Positions 1 to 11,137 of a stretch of DNA of 64,000 nucleotides are shown here, piece by piece; within the stretch, counting starts at the first letter, position 1; every line of letters starts with the position of its first letter. The translations under genes and the position numbers were made by a program. The DNA comes from Pomacea canaliculata. Its lineage: Eukaryota > Mollusca > Gastropoda > Architaenioglossa > Ampullariidae. The stretch lies in NCBI RefSeq assembly GCF_003073045.1, contig NC_037596.1:15648550-15712549 (forward strand). Reading direction: 5' to 3'. Below the pieces are notes generated by a model that saw nothing but the letters and a program-made list of their open reading frames with translations, had not been told where the DNA came from and ran no database searches.

Positions 1-1435
1 AGACTGAGGTCATACACAACAAATATCAGGAAATGTTTGCTGACAAAGTTGCCCCCTGAGCCAATCTCTGGGGAAGTGACGTGTGAATTAAGCGGAAGTG
101 TCCCGGAGTTGACCCTAACTCTGCACCTTGCTTCAACCTTGTGGATTGGTGAAGGGATTTGGACATTACATGCCTTAACAGAACTTGGCGATTCAAATAT
201 CACTTTTGTGCTCATCAATGGCACTGGTAAGTAAAATTAAGACGACGTATTATTAATTATTCTTGCATCAATCAATCTTGAATCTTAAGCTAACGTCTGG
301 AAAAACATTCAAACAAAATTATAATGTTGTGCTATTTACAATGTACATTTTTACTTAGTGACAAGTTTTCTATACAAATATTACTATACTTTAGATAGCA
401 AATTTGCTCACGATTGGTATTCCTCCACCGTTGATGTATCAGGAAATCAAGCATATTTCAAATTTTTATGTTTTAATTAATGTAAAAATCTTAAGTTTCT
501 CGACATTTCTCTCCATGCCAGACATGGTATACATGCATAACCTCTTCTTTTCATAAATGTTGTCTGTGTAAATGAACATTTCTTTGTCTACTGTAGAGTA
601 TTTGTACTCGATTCAGTTGTTCAATTATTACTACCAGTATAAAAATTTGCATGCATACATTAATGTGTTTACATACACACGCACTGGTGGGCACATACAC
701 GTTAAAAACAAGAGATTCCTATATTCATATATAAAAGTACTGGAGTCCTCAGAAGCCCACAAAACACGCGTGCAACACTCACAACTTGGTATATTTACAC
801 ATTTTTATTTAGCAGAATAACAAATTAAAGTCGTATTTTAATTTTGTCGTTGGCAATCTTTAGTTGGTGATCGAGGTCCTGCAATAATAAACGGCAATAA
901 CAGGACAATGACGGGTGAGTAAAATTTTTTTTTTGAAATGTATTGTTCTTTTAAATAAAGTGGTAATGTTGTGTACTTTCTATTATCATTGTCTGTTTTT
1001 CTTCTTTGGTCCCTCTCTCACAAAATCTTTTCATTTTTTTCACTGTCATTCTGTCTCTTTGTATCCCTCTCAATTTGCTTGCGTTGTCTTTACTATTCAT
1101 GTGGACCATCGTTTGTAGAAACATTGAAAACATTTAATATTCAGATATGTTTTGACTCCATGTTAGCCATATGGTTATTTTTTATGAAATGTGCTTAAAT
1201 TAATAAATTACTCTTAATTATAATAAAACTAAGTAAGTAAAAGATTTATAAATAGAAAAAAACCAAATGATAAAAATAAGTGATTGAAAATGAGAGATGG
1301 CATTACTACTTATTCTCAGTACTAGGTGAACGATCAAATTTTGAAAAAAGAGATTAAGGTTAATACTTATTTGTCCCTTTCACAGCAACTATCATACTTC
1401 TGTGTGATTTGCTTGCAATACTTGCTTTTCTTTAA
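1..1435 (+). CDS. B0: 3' end of a three-Ig-type receptor gene with a GPI-like hydrophobic tail (5' end outside window)
   Basis: Three joined exons give an open frame of 108 codons plus stop: <1-226 (third Ig-like domain, matching the 12651-12956 exon of B2, e.g. RSYTTN.{2}KC and GEGIWTLHALTELGDSNITF), 864-914 (17-codon linker, same length and phase as B2 exon 13366-13416) and 1386-1435 (acceptor tttcacag, then ATIILLCDLLAILAFL and a stop). All junctions are phase 1. There is no basic cytoplasmic tail: the protein stops directly after a hydrophobic run of about 16 residues preceded by a small-residue and Asn-rich linker. That is the layout of a GPI-anchor signal, so a GPI-anchored surface protein is inferred. 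The linker holds an N-R-T glycosylation sequon. The signal exon and first two domains lie left of the window. The last exon is the least certain; a TM exon further on is the alternative. Confidence 0.65.
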
Positions 1436-3283
1436 AATGTTCTTCTATATAACCTTTGTCGTCCTGTAACGGACAGAGATATATCAATAGCCATAAACAC
1501 AGACACCGTAGAGACTGTTATAGAATGTTAGCTGATAAAGGTGAGATTAAAGTCCGCTCGTACCCGGCAGAGCCCGGGTCATACATATTAGATAGGTCAA
1601 CGACGGAGCAGGGAGAATTCGGCGACGGATAGTTTTCCACTCGCGGCGAGGCAAACACCCGTATGTTGGTGACGTGAGGGACCTGAGCCGAACTTTGTCG
1701 ATCCTGAAGTTGCACACACTGGTTTGTCTTCTTAAAGCAACATTGATTTCGCAATGGATGTTTATTTCTTCTGAGAGCTATAAACCCTGCGTAAATCCAG
1801 TTTAATGATTCATAATTTGGAGTAGATGTTGGCCGGAATTTATTTGTAAAATTTTAGATGTGACAGAAAAACATCAGACGATTACAATAGCGTGATAACT
1901 GAGCTCGCGTCAAGGAATACGATTGCTCTGAAAACGAGGTTTGTAAACACATGGCTTGTGCATGAGAGCTGTCGGCTTTTATGCGAAATCACGACACCGT
2001 TCAGGGGATCACCTGGTGAGTACCGCTGTATTCAAAATGATTATTTATTTCAAAATATACTGGAATGTTGATCTCAGATAGCAGACGTTGAAAATAGTGA
2101 GTGATAGTAAGATGTTTCTTTAATTTACACAATTTTTTTTTCTCTCAGCTTAGTGAGTAAATGTACTTTATACTTCTCGTCGCTATAATGACCCACAATG
2201 GAACACTTGATATACCCGACACAACATACAACTCAAAATCAGCCACCATTTTATTATTTTAGATAAATACGTTAATAAAGATACAGAGTAACCATCTGAA
2301 GCTGTCAAGGTTAAGTATAATCCGTAAATACCTTTAGAGAACTTTGCTATTCTGTTGTTAGTATCTACCTTGTTTTCCCTAGCAAGTAAGCCAGTTGTGT
2401 CTGGCCAGGTGTTCTCGCTGTCACACGGATCTTTCCCGTGACTCTGTGACCCTGGCGCTTTCTTTGCCTTCTACAGTTTCAGCTCATGAGTTTGTCAAGC
2501 AGTCTTTCTCTCTCCTTGTTTGTATATCTAAATCAGGTTTTGCGTTTGCACGTCGATAGCAAAATAAACCTGCAGAGGTTTGACTTGTAGATAGGCTTAT
2601 TCTGAATATTCTTAATTAATCTCTCCTTGAGATGATGTAAGCATCTGCAGGTCTAAATGGTAAATCCTGGAAGGTAAAAAGTGAAACTAGGCTATAAAGA
2701 CAACTGTGGTCCATAATTTTCTTTAGTCTTCGGGATATTTTCCATAATAAACTAGGAACATTTTGAAATGGTTGCATTTGTTCTGCTTTTAACAGGCATT
2801 GGATAAGGAAGTACTTTGTTTAATCTGTCTACCTAGTCACTAAATAAGACAGCGCCATACTGTTTCCTAGTCCAAACTTTATCTCTTCTCATTTCCTATT
2901 GTTTTGACTGGGTTCTCTCGTATCTTCGAATCACGATTCTTTTTCTTATTATTTGTAAAGCGTAATCAGCTAGTCTGCTAGTTCATAAAGTTAGAACTTG
3001 AAGCGAGATAAGTGAGTTTCTTTTTTAGTAGTTATAAACGTTTATCATGTGCACAGGTTTATCGGTATCTAAAATGGTGCAACATCCTATTTTCATGTAA
3101 TGATCTGATAAAGAAAAGTTAGGTACGTAAATGCATTTTGACCAATGAGCTTGCAAAAACCTATGTAAGAGACATTTTATTAATACTATTTTTTTATATT
3201 TTAACTTAAGAAATATTTCAAGCAGCTTTCATTATCATGATGAGTATTTTATGGTAAGAAATATATTTCCCTGTTAATTACAG
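1436..3283. other. Intergenic B0-A1, with possible 5' leader of A1
   Basis: There is no recognisable protein gene. A GC-richer island at about 1540-1760 is open on the - strand for 78 codons (1518-1754), but I recognise no family and it may be a repeat. A consensus donor (cctg|gtgagt at 2015) followed by a good acceptor at 3282-3283, 7 nt before the A1 start codon, would fit a non-coding first exon of A1 ending at 2014. I see no TATA box upstream of it. The rest is AT-rich and featureless to the eye. Confidence 0.35.
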
Positions 3284-3290
3284 GCTTGAG

Positions 3291-6200
3291 ATGAAAGGAA
3301 TAACGATATGTCTACTCCTGTTCCTTGTTCGACAAGGTAAATAAACCTTACAATAAAAGAGTTAAGTGCACTGTTTGTAATGATTGGTGAAGGAGGTTAC
3401 TATGTCCCCAACAACAAGTAGATAGACGCTGTTACAGTGGAAGATAAATGATGTGTGTGCCCTCGACCGTGTACTACTGGCAATCTGCCAGACCTACGCA
3501 AAGATGTCGAGATAGGCGAGCAGGTAGAAAACATGACGTCACTCGTGGCAGGGGGTGGGTGGGGGGTTAGTTCTGAAGCGAGGACAAGTAGTTGGCAAGT
3601 AGTTAACATTACAAGAGCTTCTTGATTACAAAATAAAACACCGTTGCTCAGACACGGCAGATGTTTTAACCGCAGAGCTGTAGTTATAAAGTGCAGGCCA
3701 AGGTGCCATCAGATAAACAAACACGAAGAAAGCGAGAAGTCAATAATACAAATATCAGGGTAGTTTGTTAAACTTCTTTACTTTGTGAAGGCTTCATACA
3801 AGTGGAGGTCTGGGAACATTGAGTAATAGAGTGCAACATAACTGTACGATTTAGACCGCTTTTTACATGGTATTTTCTAATGCCGTTAGCCAATCATTAA
3901 TAGAGTAAAGTAAATTAATTGAAAGTTATTACATTGCTTTTAGTATTGTATGTTTAAAGACTGTTGGTCACTGCAATGTGTACTAGTTTTCTTTTTTATA
4001 ATTTATCAGTGTGTACATGTGTGCATCTTTATTTGTGTGCTTGCGTGCACCTGCATTCTATTTCTACCATTTCAGGTAACACAGCTACAGAATGCAACAC
4101 AATAAAAGAAAGAGCAATACAATGCAAATTTACGAATGACATCTCTTCTACTAAAACTAGCTTTGCAGTATATTTTCTATCACAAGATGGGAAAAAAGGT
4201 ACATTTTCTATCTCTAGTGTCAGTGCCTCTTTCTATGTCTTTGCCTCTACTTCTGTCTTTCAGTTTTTTAAATTAATGTTTTTATTCATGTCTAGAAGTT
4301 CTTGCTGAATATCAAAAGTTTAGTGTCGGCAGATAAGAGTTATTTTAAGTGTGTATGCTGACTACTAAACCTTTTGTTTGAAACGCATTGATAACAATTG
4401 ACACTGTTGTTTCTTTTTACAGAAATAGCTATAACATAGAAAAGTAACAAACAATAGAGAATGTTAATATGTTTAAAATTGTGTAAAAGCATTTGATTTT
4501 CACCCTTATTTGTCGTTCTTCAATGCATTGCACAGAGCTGCTGATTGACTGTGTATGGGTGGACGACAAGCTTGAGTGCATCGAGCAGATAGGTTTTGAG
4601 TGCCAGCAGCCGGTGTCAAACATTGCTGAGATCAGCGTGCCTCCACGATTTACAAGCAAACCTGGATCATACTTATGTCTACTTGAAGGTCACATCACCC
4701 AAGACTCCAAACCCTGTCATTTTTTCGAAAACCAGCATAAGAACCAAACCGAATTAGTTGAGGACAACGTAGACGTAAGCCACCCTGATCAAAAAGGTAG
4801 AATTGCATGCTTAAAATATGCTGGGGCCTCAGCCTGATTATTCACAGATTTATCACAAATATATTTTAGGAATCACTATAAATTATATATATATAGAGAG
4901 ATAGCGAGTCAAATAGAACAGACAGAGACACACATACACACAAAATTGTTCACACTATTCTCAATGTAATGAAACTTGGCATTATTATCGTCATACATCT
5001 TATCAGTCAATAAAATGTACTTTACATAAATACTAAGTTATCGATATTTGTTATAATTAGTATCAGCAGGAACAGCAGTTAAAGTATTAGTACACAAATG
5101 CATAGTCATATATTACTTATACATGCTTTTGAAAAATCACTATTCTATTCACTGTTAGAATTTTCTTTGAAAGCATACAGTCAAATTATATTATAGTTTT
5201 GTATTCTTCTATAATTAAATTGAAATGCGCTAAAACAATACTTATTCAACAGAAAAAGGCATTTCTACAACAACGATTTTCGCCATCTCTGGAACTCTGT
5301 TAGGATGTGTTGCCATTGGCATTGTGACTGTGATACTGGTTAGGCGATGGAAGACGAAAAGTAAATATATTATTTCTTAACTGAAATAGACAAATCAGTT
5401 TTAATTACAGGCCTTAAAAAATGTTCTATAAAGTTTATTAATAATAATCTTAGTCATGGAACAGTCTCAAACGTTTAAAATGTTTTAAACAGCATGGACA
5501 CTTCTTGATCCTCTTAGGATGTGACTTCTTAGACCCGAGAAGCTTGTCAGCTGTAAACGACAATTTAATCTTGAATTCTGAACTCGTCTTAAGTTTTAAT
5601 TGTTTAGGGGATCAAAGGTTAACGAAGATGGATTTCGAGTCTTTACTCAGAGCAGTCGCAAATCCATGAGTAAAGGGAGATAATTCAAAGGCAAAAAGAT
5701 TATAATAGCAAAACGAATCTTCGAAAACGAAGGTTTTTTGTGTGTGTGTGTGTGTTTGATTTTGTGGCACAACATTGATGAGGGATGTGAAGCATTTTAA
5801 ACTTAACTACCAGAGATAAACCTGTTTGAAATATACTTTAAATTGCAAAGGATTTGTGACCTATTAGAGTTTAGCATTCTGTTTGTTCATAGCTTTGTAA
5901 TTCAGCAAATATTATTAAAGTAAAGGTAAAAGAAGAGAAGATGAATGATTTAAGATATCTGTTCAGCGCTAATTTCGAAGTAAGCAAAAATGTGGTCAAA
6001 AGAACTTCTATTTCAAATCTGCGGAAGAAAAAAATTATTACTTTTTCCCTTGCTGTTTCAGATTATTTAAAACATGAACGGTAAGTTTAATGAATTGATT
6101 TTTTTTTCATTTTTACGGCGCAAGTCATTTGTAGAAAAGCGAAAATTGAGTACTTTCCCCTAAAATAAATTACTATTTTTTGTTCTCTTTAATCCTTATA

Positions 6201-6797
6201 TTCTAACTGATAATCTCTGATTTTCCTGACATAAAACCATTCTAATTATGTTTGTGATGAAAACATTATACCATTTTCAATTACTTTGAGATTTATACAA
6301 TGCATTCACCCGTTTCATGTCATTTCACATCGGTCATTTAGACTCCTCTGATAATTCAACACGTGAACTCAGCTATTACTTAGTCGATTAACAATCGTAA
6401 TATAAAAGAAATTGTTCAGATGTTGTTCATGTAAGAAGCTGATTGATTTATGGAAAACATGCTCAGTTTCATCTTTTGAATTAGGAACATAATTAAAACC
6501 TTGCTTTATAAGTTAATTTGTTTACTCTCTCTCTCCCGCACACGCATTCCCTTTCTCACAAAAAAGGGAAAGAGAGAAAATTAGTGAAAAGGAAGATAGA
6601 CGTAAAAGCAGTGACACCACTATTAACACTGAGTCTTTTGTAAATAATAATTCATTTATTTCCTACAATTATGATTGCTTTTCAGTGAGAAATCCTATCA
6701 ATTCAGCAAAATTGACATTATGGACATGGATTCACGGCTGGCAGACGAAAGAGGTCGTATGCATGCAATGGACAGAACGTCAAGCCACTTTCTGTGA
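3291..6797 (+). CDS. A1: single-Ig-domain type I transmembrane receptor, 222 aa
   Basis: Six exons join to 669 nt: 3291-3336, 4076-4198, 4536-4796, 5253-5360, 6062-6080, 6686-6797. Residues 1-15 are a signal peptide (MKGITICLLLFLVRQ). Residues 16-143 are one Ig-like domain split over two exons; visible are QCKF (strand B), FAVYFL (strand C), DCVWV and GSYLC, the last being the G-x-Y-x-C of strand F. Residues about 150-173 are a TM helix, followed by RRWKTK and a 49-residue tail ending SSHFL. The tail has a tyrosine (SYQFSKI) but no ITIM or ITAM. Introns 1-4 are phase 1 and intron 5 is phase 2, the same pattern as B3. All junctions are GT-AG. A possible poly(A) signal lies just after the stop. 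The intron-1 block at 3395-3625 is GC-richer and probably a repeat. The ligand is unknown. Confidence 0.85.
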
Positions 6798-7124
6798 ACT
6801 ATAATAAAAAAACAACAGGCTATGCTAGAGAAAATTATGAATTAAATAATCAAAAACTTTCTTTAGAATTATATCCTGCAATATTCCAGGTAACCTTTAT
6901 TACTTTTTAAATGACTTTCTTTTCAATTTTATTTTAGTAATGCATTGTAAGCACATTACTCCATGTAACTGAATCACATTTGCATAGTGAAAAATATTCA
7001 ATATCTAAAAATTTAGCTCTTTACTGGGTGATATTGGAAGTTCTCTCAATCATCTTTCTTCCGAACTAAGCTAGAATAACTAGTAACAGACACATATATA
7101 ATCACACAGAACTCAGCCAGCATC

Positions 7125-8400
7125 TTATGTGTGTGTGTGTCGAGTAGCAGAGGCTATGCTCAGACATAGCGTCTCGTGTGTGTGCATATAGAGTAGTAGA
7201 GGCTATGGAGCTTTGACCTAGTCAGTCTCCTGTGTGTATATAGAGTAGTCGAGGCTATGCTCAGACATAGCATCTCGTGTGTGTGTGTGTATAGAGTAGT
7301 AGAGGCTATGCTCCGACATAGCATCTCGTGTGTGTGTGTGTAGAGTAGTAGAGGCTATGCTCCGACATAGCATCTCGTGTGTGTGTATATAGAGTAGTCG
7401 AGGCCCTTGAGCTTTGACCTAGTCAGTCTCCTGTGTGTATATAGAGTAGTCGAGGCTAAGCTCCGACATAGCATCTCGTGTGTGTGTATATAGAGTAGTC
7501 GAGGCCCTTGAGCTTTGACCTAGTCAGTCTCCTGTGTGTATAGAGTAGTCGAGGCTATGCTCCGACATAGCATCTCGTGTGTGTGTATATAGAGTAGTCG
7601 AGGCCCTTGAGCTTTGACCTAGTCAGTCTCCTGTGTGTATATAGAGTAGTCGAGGCTAAGCTCCGACATAGCATCTCGTGTGTGTGTGTAGAGTAGTAGA
7701 GGCTATGCTCCGACATAGCATCTCGTGTGTATGTATATAGAGTAGTCGAGGCCCTTGAGCTTTGACCTAGTTAGTCTCCTGTGTGTATAGAGTAGTCGAG
7801 GCTATGCTCCGACATAGCATCTCGTGTGTGTGTGTGTAGAGTAGTAGAGGCTATGCTGAGACATTGCATCTCGTGTGTGTGTGTGTAGAGTAGTAGAGGC
7901 TAAGCTCCGACATAGCATCTCGTGTGTGTGTGTGTATATAGAGTAGTAGAGGCTATGCTCCGACATAGCGTCTCGTGTGGGTGTATAGAGTAGCATTGGC
8001 TACCCAGCTCAGACATAGCGTATTTTGTGTGTGTGTGTGTAGAGTAGCAATGGCTACCAATCTCCGTCTTAGTCATCATATTGTTTATGTGTGCGTACAG
8101 GGTTGTGGTTTCTACCAAGCCCTTCTAAGCGTATTGTGTGTGTAATGCGGAGGTTACCAAGCTCTGACTCAGCGACTGTTGTATATGTTATATATAAAGT
8201 TTTGGAGTCTGCCGAGCTCCGACACAGTTTGTCTTGTGTATGTCCCTAGTGGTCAGTGAAACACATCTATCACTAAGTTTCTTGTGTGTGTTCAAAGTTT
8301 TGGAGGCCAAAGAGCCCCAATTCAAAAGGTGTAGGCACAAAAAGAGTCCTGACTCACCGTTTTGTGTGTGTTCGGAGTTGTGTTTCGCTTTTTTCCTCGT
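7125..8400. repeat. Complex minisatellite with two alternating ~50-bp unit types
   Basis: About twenty tandem units each begin near gtagt[a/c]gaggc and end in a (GT)n run plus tatagagta. Type 1 contains ctatgctccgacatagcatc; type 2 contains cccttgagctttgacctagt. From about 7380 to 7790 the two types alternate as a higher-order dimer; elsewhere type 1 runs alone. Units degrade to the right of about 8040. The array lies between A1 and B2. The open frames read across it (His/Thr/Leu-rich) follow from the repeat and are not genes. It is not CRISPR: the units are contiguous variants without unique spacers. Confidence 0.9.
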
Positions 8401-11137
8401 TTAGGTAGTAAGAACTGCTTCTAGAGTAGTTCTGAAGTTGTGCTGTTGATGATTATTTGCTGTCAGCGTATGCCGGTGATTTGCAAGCTTGCATACAAAA
8501 GAATGCTGTTCTATATAGCTGTAAATAAAAATGCTTGTTCGAAATAACTTTTACTTTAAGGACTCATTTTCTTGGAGAGGCTGGTATAGTAAATTTAGGA
8601 CCCGCAACGAGACATTGACGTCAGTTCTTAATTCTAATCTTAAAACCACTTCTGACAAAAGCAAATAGTTGGTAATACCATTTATTTGGCAAATGAGTTG
8701 GGTTAATTCTTTCTTAACAAGCACAACTAGCACTCTCCACATTGTTAAATCACAGAGGTCTTGTCTAACATAAATGTTTAATCTGTATGAGGGATATGAA
8801 AACGATTTTCAGACTCATCAAAACACTTAGTGTCTGATTGTGTCAAGTCAGATATAACCACCAACCCTGAAAAAGTTAGATGGGCCTTAAAACAGTGATG
8901 CACATTCCAATAGAAGGCATACACATTATTTTAAAGCTTACGTGAGATGAAATAATTAAACAACAGTCTCTTGTAAAAGTCACCTAGCCCGGCGTCAGAT
9001 ACCAATATTGGCTATACCAAAGATATAAGCAATTAAATCATAAATAAAGAGGAGGTAATTGTATTAATTGACCTAGTTCAAGCACTAAAGAAGCAAAACT
9101 TTCACTTCGCACTGGAGTATACCAAAAGTGGATTGGGACTAGACCATCCTCCTCCCCCGTTTCTACCTCGTTACAAATATAGAAAAAACTCTTACTGTTT
9201 ATTTACTTACTGTGATACGCGGCTGCCCTGTGGGTGGCAGTCCTCGTACCCGTATCCGCGCCTGACTTATAATGAGTAGACGACTCATCAAAAGCTCCAG
9301 TAACAGCAGCAACCCCATCAACGGCGATTGCAGCAGTGACAACAACAACAATAACCAGCCGCGGAAATTCAAGCGACGGGAACACGAAGGCAGGGTTAAT
9401 AACTGATCTGTAAAGAAGATTAAAGTATGCATATAAGCATTTCAAATGGATTTATTTATGCTATTTCAATAATGCATTCCAAGAACATCACTCCATTTGA
9501 TTTGACTACATTTGTTTAAAGGTCAACTCTTTGTTGTCTTTAAGCTGGGCTCACCATCGGATGAGAGTGAAATTCCTTCGGATCATCCATCTTCCGAGCT
9601 AAGCGTGCGAAAAAACCTTAACCCATACTCACAAATTCATTTACAAAGAAACACATTTCTAAAAAGCATTTTATTTGAAAATTTTATTTATCAGCAACGT
9701 GTCTTTGACCTTTGATATCCAGATGCCTGCTAAGTTCAGGGTTATTGAATGGCTTGTAACGCTAATTATAAGGCAAACTTCTTATGCACACATGTATATA
9801 TATATTACTTGTCATAGCTAAAGTAAACAAAGAAATGAGGAATAACTACAAAATAAAGATGAACAAACAGACTAATACAGGCTTTAAACCATCATCAATA
9901 TTTTCTGGTAAATCTATCAGAAATGAGATATAGTTTATTAACAAAACACCATTGCATACAGCTTCACGTAAAATGTATTATTGTTGTAATGATATGGTCT
10001 TGTCCACATTAAATAATGGAAAACACTGTGGGAAAATTTGCTATACAAAATGTTATTATTAGTACTCTATCTGAATTTCATTTTATAGAGATCCTGGTAG
10101 ATGATGAAAAACACAGCACACAAATGCCGCACACAAATCTTCCTCCTATGCCTTAAAAAGGGGAGGTCACTGGGATTATAATTGCAAGAGCGCTTGATTT
10201 AGTTATCTCTCTTTCTGAATGCAACATTATAAGGATTACAATAATAATAATAAAAGTAATAAAGTAACATTTTGTGTACCTCTTTGCTGCGGACGTAGAC
10301 AAGCTCAGTGCACTTTACATTCACAATCTATGAGAAACTAAAGTGAAACACAGTAAAGAGACAGCCGAGATATGAAGTAGCTACACTGTGTATCACAGGG
10401 TGAGGTTATGATTTCAAAGAGCTTTTTTGTTGACTCTTTGTGCAAGTTTCTGCTGTGAAGTAAAACGACTACTTCACTTGATAATATTGGGATTTGTTAA
10501 GTCGTTTCCTTTGTCACTAATGAATGCATAAGGAAATAAACTGATGAAAGCGAACTAATACAATGTTGGTTACTGCAAGTTTCATGTCGATACAAGGAGG
10601 AGATTTGAGACAAGTTTCCTTTTTTTTACCCCCTTCTTCCTTGTCGGAAGTTATTCTCAATCGCTATATTGTATCTCTACATACTTCATGATTATTTGCA
10701 GCTATGTTTGTAAATATATACTAATGTTAGTGTTTGTAGCTGGTTATCGAAATAGACGATTGATATCACATAATAAAAGACAATTGAGATAACTTCCAAA
10801 AACGAAACTGTCAAGAATAAGAAAGAAATCGGAAAAAAGTTAAAGTATCAATCAAGAAAATAAATTTTTAAAAAATAGCTGCAATGCCTGAAACATAAAT
10901 TTTCCAACTGTATCAAAGAGTGGTTCAAAAATAATAAAAGGACTCCCTGTAAAGACAAGCTCAAGACATTGACTCTTAACATGAGTCACAACCGTTTCCT
11001 TCACGGGTGTGTGGAAGAAAACGAAATTGAAAGAAAATAAGGAACTGCAGATGGCTAAATTGGTTGATCTCTATCATTTACACAGCAAACCTTTATCGTG
11101 CGCAGCTTCAGAGGTTCCAAAGAAAAAGAAAATAAGA
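8401..11137. other. Intergenic DNA upstream of B2
   Basis: Apart from the possible - strand exon at 9211-9407, nothing is convincingly coding. The open stretches at 8551-8742 (-) and 9512-9715 (+) have no recognisable motif. The sequence is AT-rich. The B2 promoter must lie in the right part, but I see no clear TATA box. The frame holding the B2 start is open upstream to 11009, with a Lys-rich sequence that does not resemble a signal peptide. Confidence 0.4.
9211..9407 (-). CDS. Possible internal exon of an unrecognised - strand gene
   Basis: On the - strand, a GC-richer 197-nt block is bounded by a good acceptor (cttctttacag) and a consensus donor (gtaagt). Two frames stay open across it. 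One is Val/Ala-rich (LVIVVVVTAAIAVDGVAAV, then a polar THYKSGADTGTRTATHR stretch) and the other is Leu-rich. The first reads like a TM helix followed by a short tail, but (GTT/GCT)n codon repeats alone can produce both. No neighbouring - strand exons were found. I do not recognise a family; a repeat-derived open stretch is the main alternative. Confidence 0.25.

Noticed and set aside
7802-8118. Overlapping - strand open frames rich in His, Thr and Tyr
   Set aside because: They are translations of the minisatellite; the periodic peptide follows from the DNA repeat.
7125-8400. Regularly spaced repeats resembling a CRISPR array
   Set aside because: Units are contiguous variants of one sequence with GT tracts, without unique spacers, in a eukaryotic setting.
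11009-11137. Upstream extension of the B2 start frame
   Set aside because: The frame is open but Lys-rich and not a signal peptide; the ATG at 11138 gives the 79-nt exon seen in B3.
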